Shown: positions 44,864 through 53,047 of the stretch, in pieces | Position numbering within the stretch: position 1 is the stretch's first letter | How the letters are laid out: each line of letters begins with the position of its first letter | Assembly (NCBI RefSeq): GCF_006539125.1 | Contig: NZ_BJMK01000002.1 | Span: forward strand, 124,001-188,000 | DNA: 64,000 bases | Direction: 5' to 3' | Origin: Gluconobacter sphaericus NBRC 12467 | GTDB lineage: Bacteria; Pseudomonadota; Alphaproteobacteria; Acetobacterales; Acetobacteraceae | Program-made: the position numbers and the translations under genes | The notes under the pieces: generated by a model | The model's input: the letters and a program-made list of their open reading frames with translations, nothing else | The model's database searches: none | What the model was told of the DNA's origin: nothing

Positions 44864-45106
44864 TCAGCTCTTGCGCTTGCGGAAAAACTCGACCGAAGCG
44901 GTCACGACCGCGATTACGGCCAGAATCTGCTGGAAATACGGGCGGAAGCGCTTGGGTCCAAATGTGGCCATGGCGGTCATGCCGGCGAGGCCGATTTCAC
45001 GGGCGCGCGTGGCCTTCTGACAGCAGGTCTTCATCTTGGAGCAGCAGCTTTTCTTCGCGTTCGGCTCTGTAATGATGGTTTCGGGGGCGGGGGAATGCTT
45101 GGTCAT
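44864..45106 (-). CDS. Small Cys-rich basic protein with C-terminal helix, hypothetical
   Basis: An 80-residue protein supported by AGGAG 7 nt before its ATG. A CC-x5-CC cluster (SCCSKMKTCCQK) lies at about residues 20-31, and a hydrophobic helix near residues 59-74 (ILAVIAVVTASVEFF) precedes a basic RKRKS end, so it may be anchored in the membrane. The Cys cluster could bind metal. No family was recognised. It is convergent to priA, 10 bp from its stop. Confidence 0.6.
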   Translation of the reverse strand: MTKHSPAPETIITEPNAKKSCCSKMKTCCQKATRAREIGLAGMTAMATFGPKRFRPYFQQILAVIAVVTASVEFFRKRKS

Positions 45107-45185
45107 AAAAATCTCCTGAAAAAAAGAATCAGGGGATGAACACCCGGCAATACAAGGGGTTGCCCGAGCAAGAGACGCCGAAGCG

Positions 45186-45875
45186 TCAGTCCTGCTGGCC
45201 GTCCCGGGCCTGCTCCAGCGTTTTGAGCTGCTTGTCAGAATCGGGTGTTTTCGGATTCATCAGCAGCATTTGATGGAAGGCCTTGAGAGCGGCCTCGGGC
45301 TCATGCCGTTCATGTTCTGCTTCCGCAAGCATGCCCCAGGCCGTCGGATCACCGGGATCAACCTGAAGCTCAACGCCCAGATCGGCGATGGCTCCGTTGC
45401 TGTCACCCGCAGCCAGCCGGATGGCGGCACGCTGACGGTAAAGCACGAACTGGTCAGGCTGGATCGTGATTGCGGCTGTCAGATCGTCCTGTGCCTGCTG
45501 GAAATCATGTTTTTCCAGCGCATCATGCGAATCGCTGATGAGCATCTGTACGCTGCCGGTCAGGGCGCGGCTGCGGAGGGCTTCGGCACGTTCGGAGATT
45601 TCGCTAGCTTGCTTTTCATTCCCCGCCATGGCGAGAGCCTTTTCCGCATCCATAAGGCGGTTATGGAGCGTTTTGCGCGGCGGATGGGGCGATGAAGCAA
45701 GGGGCGTGGCCTTTGCCGCCTGAGAGGCGGGAAGGGCAGGCTGTGCAGTAGAAGGCGCTGCGGGGCCGTACGTAGCAGGATCTGCGGCGCGTGCAGCCAG
45801 AACTGGCAGAAAAGTCAGGGCCGGGCTACAAAGCAGAACGGCGCCAGCCATCAGCCAGCGCCGCCTGTCCGTCAT
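45186..45875 (-). CDS. Exported TPR-repeat protein
   Basis: A 229-residue periplasmic protein with a signal peptide (MTDRRRWLMAGAVLLCSPALTF and on to AARAAD, about residue 32), a Pro/Ala linker, then helical repeats from residue ~70. Two or three tetratricopeptide units are visible (SHDALEKHDFQQAQDDLTAAITIQPD, then AIADLGVELQVDPGDPTAWGMLAEAE and ALKAFHQMLLMNPK). It likely mediates protein contact; partner unknown. ATG 45875 was chosen over the longer start at 45887. A GACGC-TTCG-GCGTC hairpin (45174-45187 on the minus strand) overlaps its stop and may end the transcript. Confidence 0.8.
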   Translation of the reverse strand: MTDRRRWLMAGAVLLCSPALTFLPVLAARAADPATYGPAAPSTAQPALPASQAAKATPLASSPHPPRKTLHNRLMDAEKALAMAGNEKQASEISERAEALRSRALTGSVQMLISDSHDALEKHDFQQAQDDLTAAITIQPDQFVLYRQRAAIRLAAGDSNGAIADLGVELQVDPGDPTAWGMLAEAEHERHEPEAALKAFHQMLLMNPKTPDSDKQLKTLEQARDGQQD

Positions 45876-45892
45876 CCGGCAGACCAAGGGGT

Positions 45893-46018
45893 TCAGCCCT
45901 GGCGAGCCTTCATGCGCGGGTTCTTCTTGTTGATGATGTAAATGCGGCCGCGGCGGCGGACAACGCGGCAGTCCTTGTCGCGGACCTTGGCGGACTTCAG
46001 GCTGTTGCGGATCTTCAT
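45893..46018 (-). CDS. rpmJ: Ribosomal protein bL36
   Basis: A 41-residue ribosomal protein: [20 protein letters not shown], then [21 protein letters not shown]. It is the longer, zinc-free (C-minus) form of bL36, since only one Cys remains. It lies 18 bp before the TPR gene on the same strand. Too short for most gene-length cut-offs. Confidence 0.95.
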   Translation of the reverse strand: MKIRNSLKSAKVRDKDCRVVRRRGRIYIINKKNPRMKARQG

Positions 46019-46233
46019 GGTTGCAGGCTCTCGACGGGTAAGGCCCTTGCGGACCGGACAGCGGGCCGGAACGCCCGCGAAAGAATGGCCCCGATTACCC
46101 ATCCCGCCCTGCAGAGTCAAGCTGGCAAGCCATGCAGACGGCGGAATTCCTTGCTGCGGCCTGTTTGCAACAACCTGCAACAGCCTCGTTCAGGGTCTTT
46201 GTCCAGTTCGGATTTTCTCCTAACGTAAGAGTC

Positions 46234-46671
46234 ATGATCAAGCGCCATTCCCGTCCCGCCCTTCTGCTGGCTCTTCTTCCTCTCACCTTCGCCCTCGCCA
46301 GCCCTGTCGCGGTTCGGGCTGATGATGGCGAGGCCAAGACTAATGACGACGATCCCACGATTAACCAGCAGGGTTTTGCCATCAACAAGATCCTTCGGGT
46401 GCTGCAGACCAACCCTGACGCGGCGGGTGACACTTGCATCAACGCGCTAAAGGAGATGCATCAGGCGCAGACGGCGCTGAGCAAGGAAGAAGGCATCGAT
46501 CCTGAACACAATCAGGACATTGGTGTTGCGCGTGACGTTCTTTCCTCAGAAATGGAGGATGTCACGAATATGTGTGGTGCTGATGCCAGAACCTATTGTC
46601 GTACGTCTACATCCCATCCGGACCCCAAGCTGACTGCGGCCTGCAACGCTCTCCCACCCGAAGAAGAGTAG
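46234..46671 (+). CDS. Small exported acidic protein, hypothetical
   Basis: A 145-residue protein with a signal peptide (MIKRHSRPALLLALLPLTFAL, cleaved near AVRADD, residue ~29). The mature part is acidic (DDGEAKTNDDD) and helical, with Cys residues in GDTCINALKEMH, TNMCGADARTYC and TAACN that could form two disulphides. No family was recognised. ATG 46234 follows a weak TAAGAG ribosome site. It stands alone before the aaeB-like operon. Confidence 0.65.
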   Translation: MIKRHSRPALLLALLPLTFALASPVAVRADDGEAKTNDDDPTINQQGFAINKILRVLQTNPDAAGDTCINALKEMHQAQTALSKEEGIDPEHNQDIGVARDVLSSEMEDVTNMCGADARTYCRTSTSHPDPKLTAACNALPPEEE

Positions 46672-46837
46672 CCTCCTGGACGGTGAAAATTCAAAGCACC
46701 ATCTGTCAAAACGTGTCCAGAGAATTCGAGGGCTAACTTTTTCGGGCAAGCGCTCCTAAGGTTGGAAGTCTACTTCTGGTAATGAGGGCCGTGGGGCTGA
46801 TTCTGATAAAGTCTGTGCCGGTTAGGGGGTGTCGCTC

Positions 46838-48847
46838 TTGACTGAGGCACTACAGTCAGTTCTTCGTCCAGGGTGGCTCCAATTCAGTCTCAGGACCTGG
46901 TTTGCACTTGTCCTGGCGCTTGGAACGGCTTTCTGGTCGCAGCTTGACTCTCCGGCCAGTGCTGGCGTGACCGTCATGATCCTGGCGCAGCCTCTACGTG
47001 GTCAGGCGTTGTCCAAGGCGTTCTACCGCCTTGCCGGCACCGTGCTCGGTGTCAGTGTCTCCATTATCCTTGTTGCGATGTTCAATGAGGAGCGTGCTCT
47101 TTCTCTTGGTGGCGCAGCCCTCTGGATTTCAGCCTGTGCGTTTGTAGGGTCGCTGGAGCGTGACTTTCGGTCGTATGGGGCACTTCTGGCAGGCTATACG
47201 GTCGCGCTGGTGGCCATCCCCACTATGGATGACCCGCAGAACATCTACCCTGTCAGCATTGCGCGCGCCTCGGATATCGCCATTGGCGTTGCATCCATCG
47301 CTGTAGTGAACATTCTTTCGGGCTCTCCGGAAGCCTGGCGCAGACTGTCCACGGCCATGGAGACGCTGTCCCATCGTGTGCGGCAGACCGGAAAGTCCGC
47401 CATCATGGGCGAGCCGATCGCAACGCCGGAAGAGATGATCGGGCTAAGCGGCGAGATCCTCGCGCTCATGACCCAGATTTCCTACGCCCGGACCGAAGTT
47501 GAACGCGGACGTCTGCGGATGGCGGGCGCGCGCCTGGGCATCATCGGCATGCTAACGGTCCTGACCACGAGTCGTGCGATTGCATTGCTTCTGGAAACGG
47601 GCGGCATTTCCGACATTCTGATCCGTCACGTTCGGGCCTGGCATGAGCGCTCCGAGGACGGCACAACCCGCCTTGAGACAATGGATACGATTCTGGACGG
47701 CATCCGCAAGGAAGACCCGGGTTTCGTCCCTTCAGCACGGGAAGCCTGGTTTTTCGAGCGCTGCTCGACGTTGCTTAGTAACCGTCTGCATATCCGCACC
47801 GGTATGAACACGCTCCTGCGCGCTACCCCGGCGGGCGATGCACTCAAGCTGGCCCATCTCGAGAGCAATCCGGACTATGTGACGGCGTTCATCAACGCGA
47901 TGCGTGTCCTGCTGGGCTTTAGTGTGGCCGCCGCGCTTTGTCTCGCCTCCAGTATTCCGGCTTCCGTTACGGCCCTGGCGCAGACGGCGCTGGTTCTGAC
48001 GCTGGCGTCTACCGCCATTGACACCGCTCAGTTCGGCAAGGGCGCGATTATCGGCATGCCTGCAGGCATTCTCGTGGCGGCATGGCTGGACTTTATGATT
48101 CTGCCCCATATTGAGAGCATGTTGGGGCTGGCGCTGGTGCTTTTGCCGCAGACCGTCATTTCCTGCCTGTTGCTGATGAATCCGAAAACAAGCGCCATCG
48201 GCTTCAATTACGGCGTGTTCTTTCTGGTGTTTATCGGACTCGGCAATCATCACAATTACGACCCCCTGGCCTTCATCACCCGCAATACCTTCTATGCGAT
48301 GGCGGCCGTACTCTCTTTCGTGCTGCTGGTCCTGCTCTGGCCCCCCACGGCGCGAAGGCATCGCTTCCGGCTGGCGGTTTCCATCGCCTATGATCTGGAG
48401 AGGCAGCTTGCTGGACATGGCGAGCGGATGGGGCCGCCGCTTCTTAGCCGGAAATACGAACGCCTGAGCCAGTTCCTGATGTGGACGGGCCGGATGCACG
48501 ATCCCGGCCTGTGCTCCCGGCGTGTCTTCAACCGTTTCGTGGCCCTTGAGGATTTTTCCAGCACGATCGCCCGTGTTCGGCACTATCTGGATCAGGCGGG
48601 GCATCTTCATGGCCTCAGGCCCATGGTTCGTCATGTCCGCCGCTTGTTGGCCCACGATAGGCTCGGCCTTCTGGAAGCCGAAATTCCCGAACTTCAGGCC
48701 ATGTTTTTCGAGCGTTTGTCTGACGGTATTCGCGAAGAGCAGTCGATGATCATCAACTGTATTGGTGGTCTTGAAGCTGTACGGACGATGGTGCGCCTGA
48801 ACCGCTCCGCCGTGCATCATTATGGAATAGGACGCAAACGATGGTGA
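46838..48847 (+). CDS. AaeB-like FUSC-family exporter
   Basis: A 669-residue inner-membrane protein of the FUSC/AaeB family. The first membrane block (residues ~10-165) includes LVLALGTAFWSQLDSPASAGVTVMILAQPLRGQALSKA split over helices; the second (residues ~355-500) starts FINAMRVLLGFSVAAALCLASS. A cytosolic helical domain lies between and at the end. It is the pump of an aaeB-aaeX-aaeA-type operon: the DUF1656 gene overlaps its stop and an HlyD-type adaptor follows. Aae systems export aromatic carboxylic acids. TTG 46838 has AGGGGG 8 nt upstream; GTG 46829 is the alternative. No LysR regulator (aaeR) is next to it. Confidence 0.9.
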   Translation: MTEALQSVLRPGWLQFSLRTWFALVLALGTAFWSQLDSPASAGVTVMILAQPLRGQALSKAFYRLAGTVLGVSVSIILVAMFNEERALSLGGAALWISACAFVGSLERDFRSYGALLAGYTVALVAIPTMDDPQNIYPVSIARASDIAIGVASIAVVNILSGSPEAWRRLSTAMETLSHRVRQTGKSAIMGEPIATPEEMIGLSGEILALMTQISYARTEVERGRLRMAGARLGIIGMLTVLTTSRAIALLLETGGISDILIRHVRAWHERSEDGTTRLETMDTILDGIRKEDPGFVPSAREAWFFERCSTLLSNRLHIRTGMNTLLRATPAGDALKLAHLESNPDYVTAFINAMRVLLGFSVAAALCLASSIPASVTALAQTALVLTLASTAIDTAQFGKGAIIGMPAGILVAAWLDFMILPHIESMLGLALVLLPQTVISCLLLMNPKTSAIGFNYGVFFLVFIGLGNHHNYDPLAFITRNTFYAMAAVLSFVLLVLLWPPTARRHRFRLAVSIAYDLERQLAGHGERMGPPLLSRKYERLSQFLMWTGRMHDPGLCSRRVFNRFVALEDFSSTIARVRHYLDQAGHLHGLRPMVRHVRRLLAHDRLGLLEAEIPELQAMFFERLSDGIREEQSMIINCIGGLEAVRTMVRLNRSAVHHYGIGRKRW

Positions 48848-49041
48848 TGACACAGGTTGTCGATCTCGATGGCGTGCTGGTTTCGGCGTTCGTGATCAAT
48901 CTGGCGCTGGCGCTCCTGACGTTGGCTATCCTGCGTTGGATCATGGGCTGGTTCGATCTGTGGCGTTTCGTCTGGGATCCGCCACTGGCCCAGTTCGGCA
49001 TCCTGATCTGCCTGATTGGTCTTTACACACTGATCCTTTGA
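48841..49041 (+). CDS. AaeX-like DUF1656 small membrane protein
   Basis: A 66-residue protein with two membrane helices (ALALLTLAILRWIMGWF region and FGILICLIGLYTLIL) and the DUF1656 core RWIMGWFDLWRFVWDPPLAQFG. It overlaps the end of the FUSC gene by 7 bp and lies 43 bp before the adaptor gene. Position and size are those of AaeX in the p-hydroxybenzoate efflux operon. Confidence 0.9.
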   Translation: MVMTQVVDLDGVLVSAFVINLALALLTLAILRWIMGWFDLWRFVWDPPLAQFGILICLIGLYTLIL

Positions 49042-49084
49042 TCCCCCTTCGAACTTCTTCTTCCGCAACCAAGGTGACCTTCCC

Positions 49085-50035
49085 GTGCTTGCCAATGCCC
49101 ATCGCCTGATCCGCTTGACCATCACGCTCTGTATTCTCGTGGTGGCGGCTCTCGTGGTCGTCATTCTGTGGGATTACTATACGGCCTCTCCCTGGACCCG
49201 GAACGGACAGGTCCGTGCGCAGGTCGCCAATATCGCGCCGCGCGTCTCGGGACAGATCATCGAAGTGCGAGTGAAGGACAACCAGTTCGTTCACAAGGGG
49301 GACGTGCTCTATGTCATTGACCCGTTCGACTTCAAGGTGGCGCTCGATACCGCCAAAGCCCGTGTGGTCGAGCGCAAGGCCGACCTTGAATTTCGTGTCG
49401 TTCAGGCCCAGTGGCGCAAGGCCATCCCCGGCACGGCCGTCTCCGTTGAGGAAAAGCGGCAGTACGAGGCCCTGTCCCAGCAGATGCAGGCCCAGTACGA
49501 CGCGGCGCAGGCCGCGGAACGTCAGGCCGCGATCAATCTCGACCGAACGGAAGTCCGCAGTTCCATCGACGGCATCGTGACCAACCTCATTATGCGTCCT
49601 GGCGATTTCGCAACCGCTGGTGTGGTCAATATCCACATCATCGACACCAGTTCCTACTGGGTGGACGGCTATTTCGAGGAAACCAAGGTTCATGATCTCG
49701 ACGAAGGTGACCTCGTCCGTATGGATCTGATGGGCTATCACGACCCGCTTTTCGGTCATGTCGAGAGCATCACCCGCGGTATCGCCAGCAACAATGCGCT
49801 AGTGAACAAGCAGGGCCTTCCGGAAGTGGATCCGGTCTATACTTGGGTGCGTCTGGCGCAGCGTATCCCGGTCCGTGTGAAGATCGACAAGATCCCCGAT
49901 GACTTGACGCTCGCCGCTGGTATGACGGCCACCGTGACTGTCGTGTCAGAAGAAGGTAACCGCCGTCACCGCTCTACGCATGCCGCCTTCCAACACTTCG
50001 GCGACGATATCCGCCATCTGTTCGGTCACAGATGA
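49085..50035 (+). CDS. AaeA-like HlyD-family membrane fusion protein
   Basis: A 316-residue periplasmic adaptor. It has an N-terminal membrane anchor (residues ~9-32, LTITLCILVVAALVVVILW), a lipoyl-like domain with PWTRNGQVRAQVANIAPRVSG near residue 37, an alpha-hairpin (DTAKARVVERKADLEFRV region), LDRTEVRSSIDGIVTNL near 155 and a beta-barrel ending in TLAAGMTATV. GTG 49085 is preceded by AGGTGA at about 7 nt. It completes the three-gene export unit with the FUSC and DUF1656 proteins. No outer-membrane channel gene is adjacent, so it may borrow one. Confidence 0.92.
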   Translation: MLANAHRLIRLTITLCILVVAALVVVILWDYYTASPWTRNGQVRAQVANIAPRVSGQIIEVRVKDNQFVHKGDVLYVIDPFDFKVALDTAKARVVERKADLEFRVVQAQWRKAIPGTAVSVEEKRQYEALSQQMQAQYDAAQAAERQAAINLDRTEVRSSIDGIVTNLIMRPGDFATAGVVNIHIIDTSSYWVDGYFEETKVHDLDEGDLVRMDLMGYHDPLFGHVESITRGIASNNALVNKQGLPEVDPVYTWVRLAQRIPVRVKIDKIPDDLTLAAGMTATVTVVSEEGNRRHRSTHAAFQHFGDDIRHLFGHR

Positions 50036-50364
50036 AATCACCCGCATCGGGTGACAGTTCTATGGAGAGGGTCTTTTCGACCATGCCGTTGAAAAACAGC
50101 TCGACGAGTACCTGAAATATCTCGGAGAGTTTCGGTGGGTGCCACCAGCCTATGGAGTACTTTGTTGTGCCATGCGGGGCATGAGGGTGTAGGGGAGCAT
50201 CCCGCCCGGGAAATCCTTCGCCCGGCGTTGCGGTGCATGGTCGTCTTGGGGGACTAGAACAGTCCAGGCTGAAGCAGAGTGCGTAGTATCATGTTTTTCG
50301 TTTAAATATGGATTACCCCCACCCACAGATCCGGGCGGGGGTAACGTCATATTACAGGGCGACT
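50036..50364. other. Gene-free stretch with a short hairpin
   Basis: TCACCCG-CAT-CGGGTGA at 50038-50054 is a perfect 7-bp stem right after the adaptor stop, candidate transcript end without a T-run. The rest shows short open frames on both strands (for example DHAVEKQLDEYLKYLGEFRW on the plus strand from about 50080) that match nothing I recognise; they may be debris of a lost gene. Confidence 0.45.
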
Positions 50365-52034
50365 TTAGGCTGTAACCGCGATTTCTGCCTTTGCAGTCTC
50401 ATTCAGGACGTACGGTCCCGCATTTTTGATCTGAAGAGCAAGAAGGGCAATGCTGTTGGGGTGACGCTCGCCGAGGGGCAGCATGGCGTTGCCAGCCGTC
50501 CAGCGCGTACCTGCCTGTTCGAGTGTATTCCAGCCATTCAGCTCACCTTCGGTCAGATGTGCCGTGATGTTGTGAGTGCAATTGCTCTCGAACATCAGGA
50601 CTTCGCCAACCTCAACGCCGAAGTAGCGGCGGTCATCGACGAACGGGCCAATGACATCGCTGGGGCGGCTTGCGTTGGAGACGATGCGCACACTCTTCAC
50701 GCCCGTCGGGATCATGAAAACAACGCGGTCATCTGCCGTTCGGGCAGCGTGGATAACCATGCCATTGCTCGTCTCGAGACGCAGATCGGATTCTTGGGTC
50801 AGAACTGGAGCCGAGTTCTGGCTTGCAATTGCAGCCTGCTTTGCGCGGGCTTCGATCTGGCTGAACAGCGGCTCGACGAACTCGCGGCTGACACCAAGGG
50901 GGGCTGCTGCGTCGTCGTTCCAGGACAGGGCAGGGCACGTGACGGCGTGAGGGAAACGACCTTGCCATCCTGGCGGAAAGAGCGGCGGTTTCCGGTGTCG
51001 AGATAGGATTCGGTCAGCATGCCGTCGGCTGTGATGACAGAGTGCTGCTCGGTCTCGACATGGTAGTAGTCGTAGGACGTGATGGACTTGTCGTAGAAGA
51101 TTGAGCTGCCGTTTACCAGCATACGGGCGGGTACGAACTTTCCGTCAAGGAACAGGCAATGCTCGGCGGTGATCAGCATGTCCTTGTAGGGTACGCCATC
51201 AGCGATTGCGTTCTTGAGAATGCGCACCGGCCAGCCAGCTTCGTCATCCGGCAGGTGAGCGCTGACCACAGCATGCGCTTTTCCAGCCCATACGACAGAG
51301 CGGCTGACATCTTTGTTGGCTTCCCAGTCAAGGGCAATAACGTTGTCTCCGATCTGGAGATCTTCGACAGCAACTTCGCCTTTGGGCGTACGGATCATGC
51401 TGCCCGGTAGGAAGCAGACGATTGTTACCGTGTCTCCGGAGAAGTAGTAGTTGTCCTTGCTGTAGCCTTTAGCAAATGTCACATTTGCCAGAACTGTATT
51501 ATTTTGATCTAAAATTTCAGATCCGTCGTTGCTCCAATGAAGAGACGTGGTCGCGCCATTGTTGAAAACAATTCTGTCACGCGGAGACAGGTTGTTCAGG
51601 GTGAGGACACCGCTGGCAGCATTGTTTGTGACTGTGAGGGTGTTGTATGCAGAAGAATCTGCAGGGGACGCACCGAACGTCACAGCAGCCTTGAGCGTGC
51701 CAACAGTCAGGGCGCCGCCATCGGCAATGGTTATAGCGCTTCCCGTTAATGTTCCAAGAACTGTTAAATTGGCAGATTCAACAGCCAGGGCGCCGTCGTT
51801 GGTAACGCTTCCGTCAATTGTAAGGTAACCATTTCCCGTAAGAGTTACATTGCCTTTTGTTGTAAGGGAACTGGACGTGAAAGGTGAGGATGCGCTTCCT
51901 TCGTCTCCCCAAGAGTATTGTGTTGGAGAAATATTTACACTGATTGCGCTTTTTGTTCCGTCGAGAACAATATCTTTATAATTGTAATTTTCTCCGCTCC
52001 AGTTTCCACTTGATGTAACGGTAATAGTTGTCAC
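50365..52034 (-). pseudogene. Hint-domain (Hedgehog/intein-type) surface protein, frameshifted
   Basis: The gene starts at GTG 52034 (MTTITVTSSGNWSGENYNYK) and reads through a repeat-like beta-rich N-terminal part of about 200 residues. A Hint_2 domain follows: VCFLPGSMIRTPKGEVAVEDL near residue 208 (Cys is the splicing-type nucleophile), NVIALDWE, and ITAEHCLFLDGKFVPARML near 285. After TPSRAL the frame is lost at 50926-50935, where CAGGG is doubled. In the other frame the protein resumes as SWNDDAAAPLGVSREFVEPL and continues through MVIHAARTADDRVVF to the stop at 50365. Removing one 5-bp copy restores a product of about 555 residues. Such proteins are frequent in acetic acid bacteria; their role is not established. 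Confidence 0.85.
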
Positions 52035-52246
52035 TTCTTAATTCCCAATTTCCGCAAACAAATCTTTACAGCCCTTTAAGCTGAGGCGTTTATCACCGAA
52101 AGGTGAAGTGAGGGCAAGGGGAGAGTTAATAAAAACAAAACATTAAAAAAATATGAAGAAAGCTTCTAGCAATCACGTTGTGAGAGCTCGGGAGCAGATG
52201 GGCGAGCATGCGCGCTTCAGATAAAAGCGAAGTGGATTCGGGGTCT
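52035..52246. other. AT-rich leader of the Hint-domain gene
   Basis: Clearly more AT-rich than the window average around 52060-52190, with A- and T-runs near 52130-52160 and a small TCACC-GAAA-GGTGA hairpin at 52093-52106. It should contain the Hint gene promoter on the minus strand; no clear boxes can be named. Confidence 0.5.
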
Positions 52247-52292
52247 TCTGGTGAGACCTGATCGATCAGTATGCTGATCCTGTCTCACCAGA
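52247..52292. repeat. 11-bp inverted repeat at the end of the IS630 remnant
   Basis: TCTGGTGAGAC at 52247-52257 and GTCTCACCAGA at 52282-52292 are exact reverse complements around a 24-bp loop that itself contains CTGATCGATCAG. It marks the 3' side of the decayed transposase and may be its terminator or fused ends. Confidence 0.75.
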
Positions 52293-52980
52293 CGTCGCGT
52301 CTGCGTTCTGCGCTTTTGCGAAGATGGCCTTGAGTTTGGAGAAGGCCTTCTCAATGGAGTTGCAGTCCGGGCTGTAAGGCAGGAAATAGCTCGATCAGCA
52401 TCTGCTGCTTCGCGCGGCCTGAACGCTAGGACCTTTGTGAGAGCCAAGATTGTCCGTGATGATAATGTCGCCTGGCTGCAGATCGGCTATCAGCACGCGA
52501 TCGACATAGCGCTGAAAGCTGTGGCCATTGATCGGAGCATCCAGCGCCATGGGCGTTACGATATTGCTTGGTCGTAACCCGGCGACGACTATCGCCGTTT
52601 TCCAGTGACGATGTAGCGTTGCAGCGTTCAGCTTCTGGCTGCGCCGACACCGCCCATAATGGCGCGCCATATTGGTGGAAGCTCAGGTTAAATCAATGAA
52701 GACCAGCCCTGCCGGATCGAGATCGGGCAGGGTATCGAGCCACTCCTGGTGTCGTGTCCGGATGTTCGAGTTCCGCCGCTTGAGCGGTATTTTTTATCTG
52801 ATCTTATGGCGCGCGAAAAAGCGCTACAGCGTGCCGATGGCACAGTGATGGTCATCCTCAGCCAGTTGAGCGCGAATCTCGGCCAAGGTCAGATTGCCCT
52901 TCTCGGCTGTCATGGACATTGGCGCCCGGCGGCGGAGCGGTGAGGGGAAGGCTCTATTGATCCGTGAGGGTCGAGCCAGT
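52293..52980 (-). pseudogene. Decayed IS630-family transposase
   Basis: On the minus strand the best piece (52670 down to 52395) reads RHWKTAIVVAGLRPSNIVTP, ALDAPINGHSFQRYVDRVL and PGDIIITDNLGSHKG, the DDE core of IS630 transposases with the second Asp in ITDNLGSHKG. Upstream, in broken frames, are KGNLTLAEIRAQLAEDDHH and RQEWLDTLPDLDPAG-like debris; downstream YSPDC-like and NSIEKAFSKLKAIFAKAQ carry the Glu region in another frame. Several stops and frameshifts make it inactive. No TA duplication was resolved. Confidence 0.85.
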
Positions 52981-53047
52981 CGTTCCACCCCTTTTTTGCT
53001 ACGAAGGATGCGCTATCCATGCAGATCTGGCTCAATACCGCTATTTA

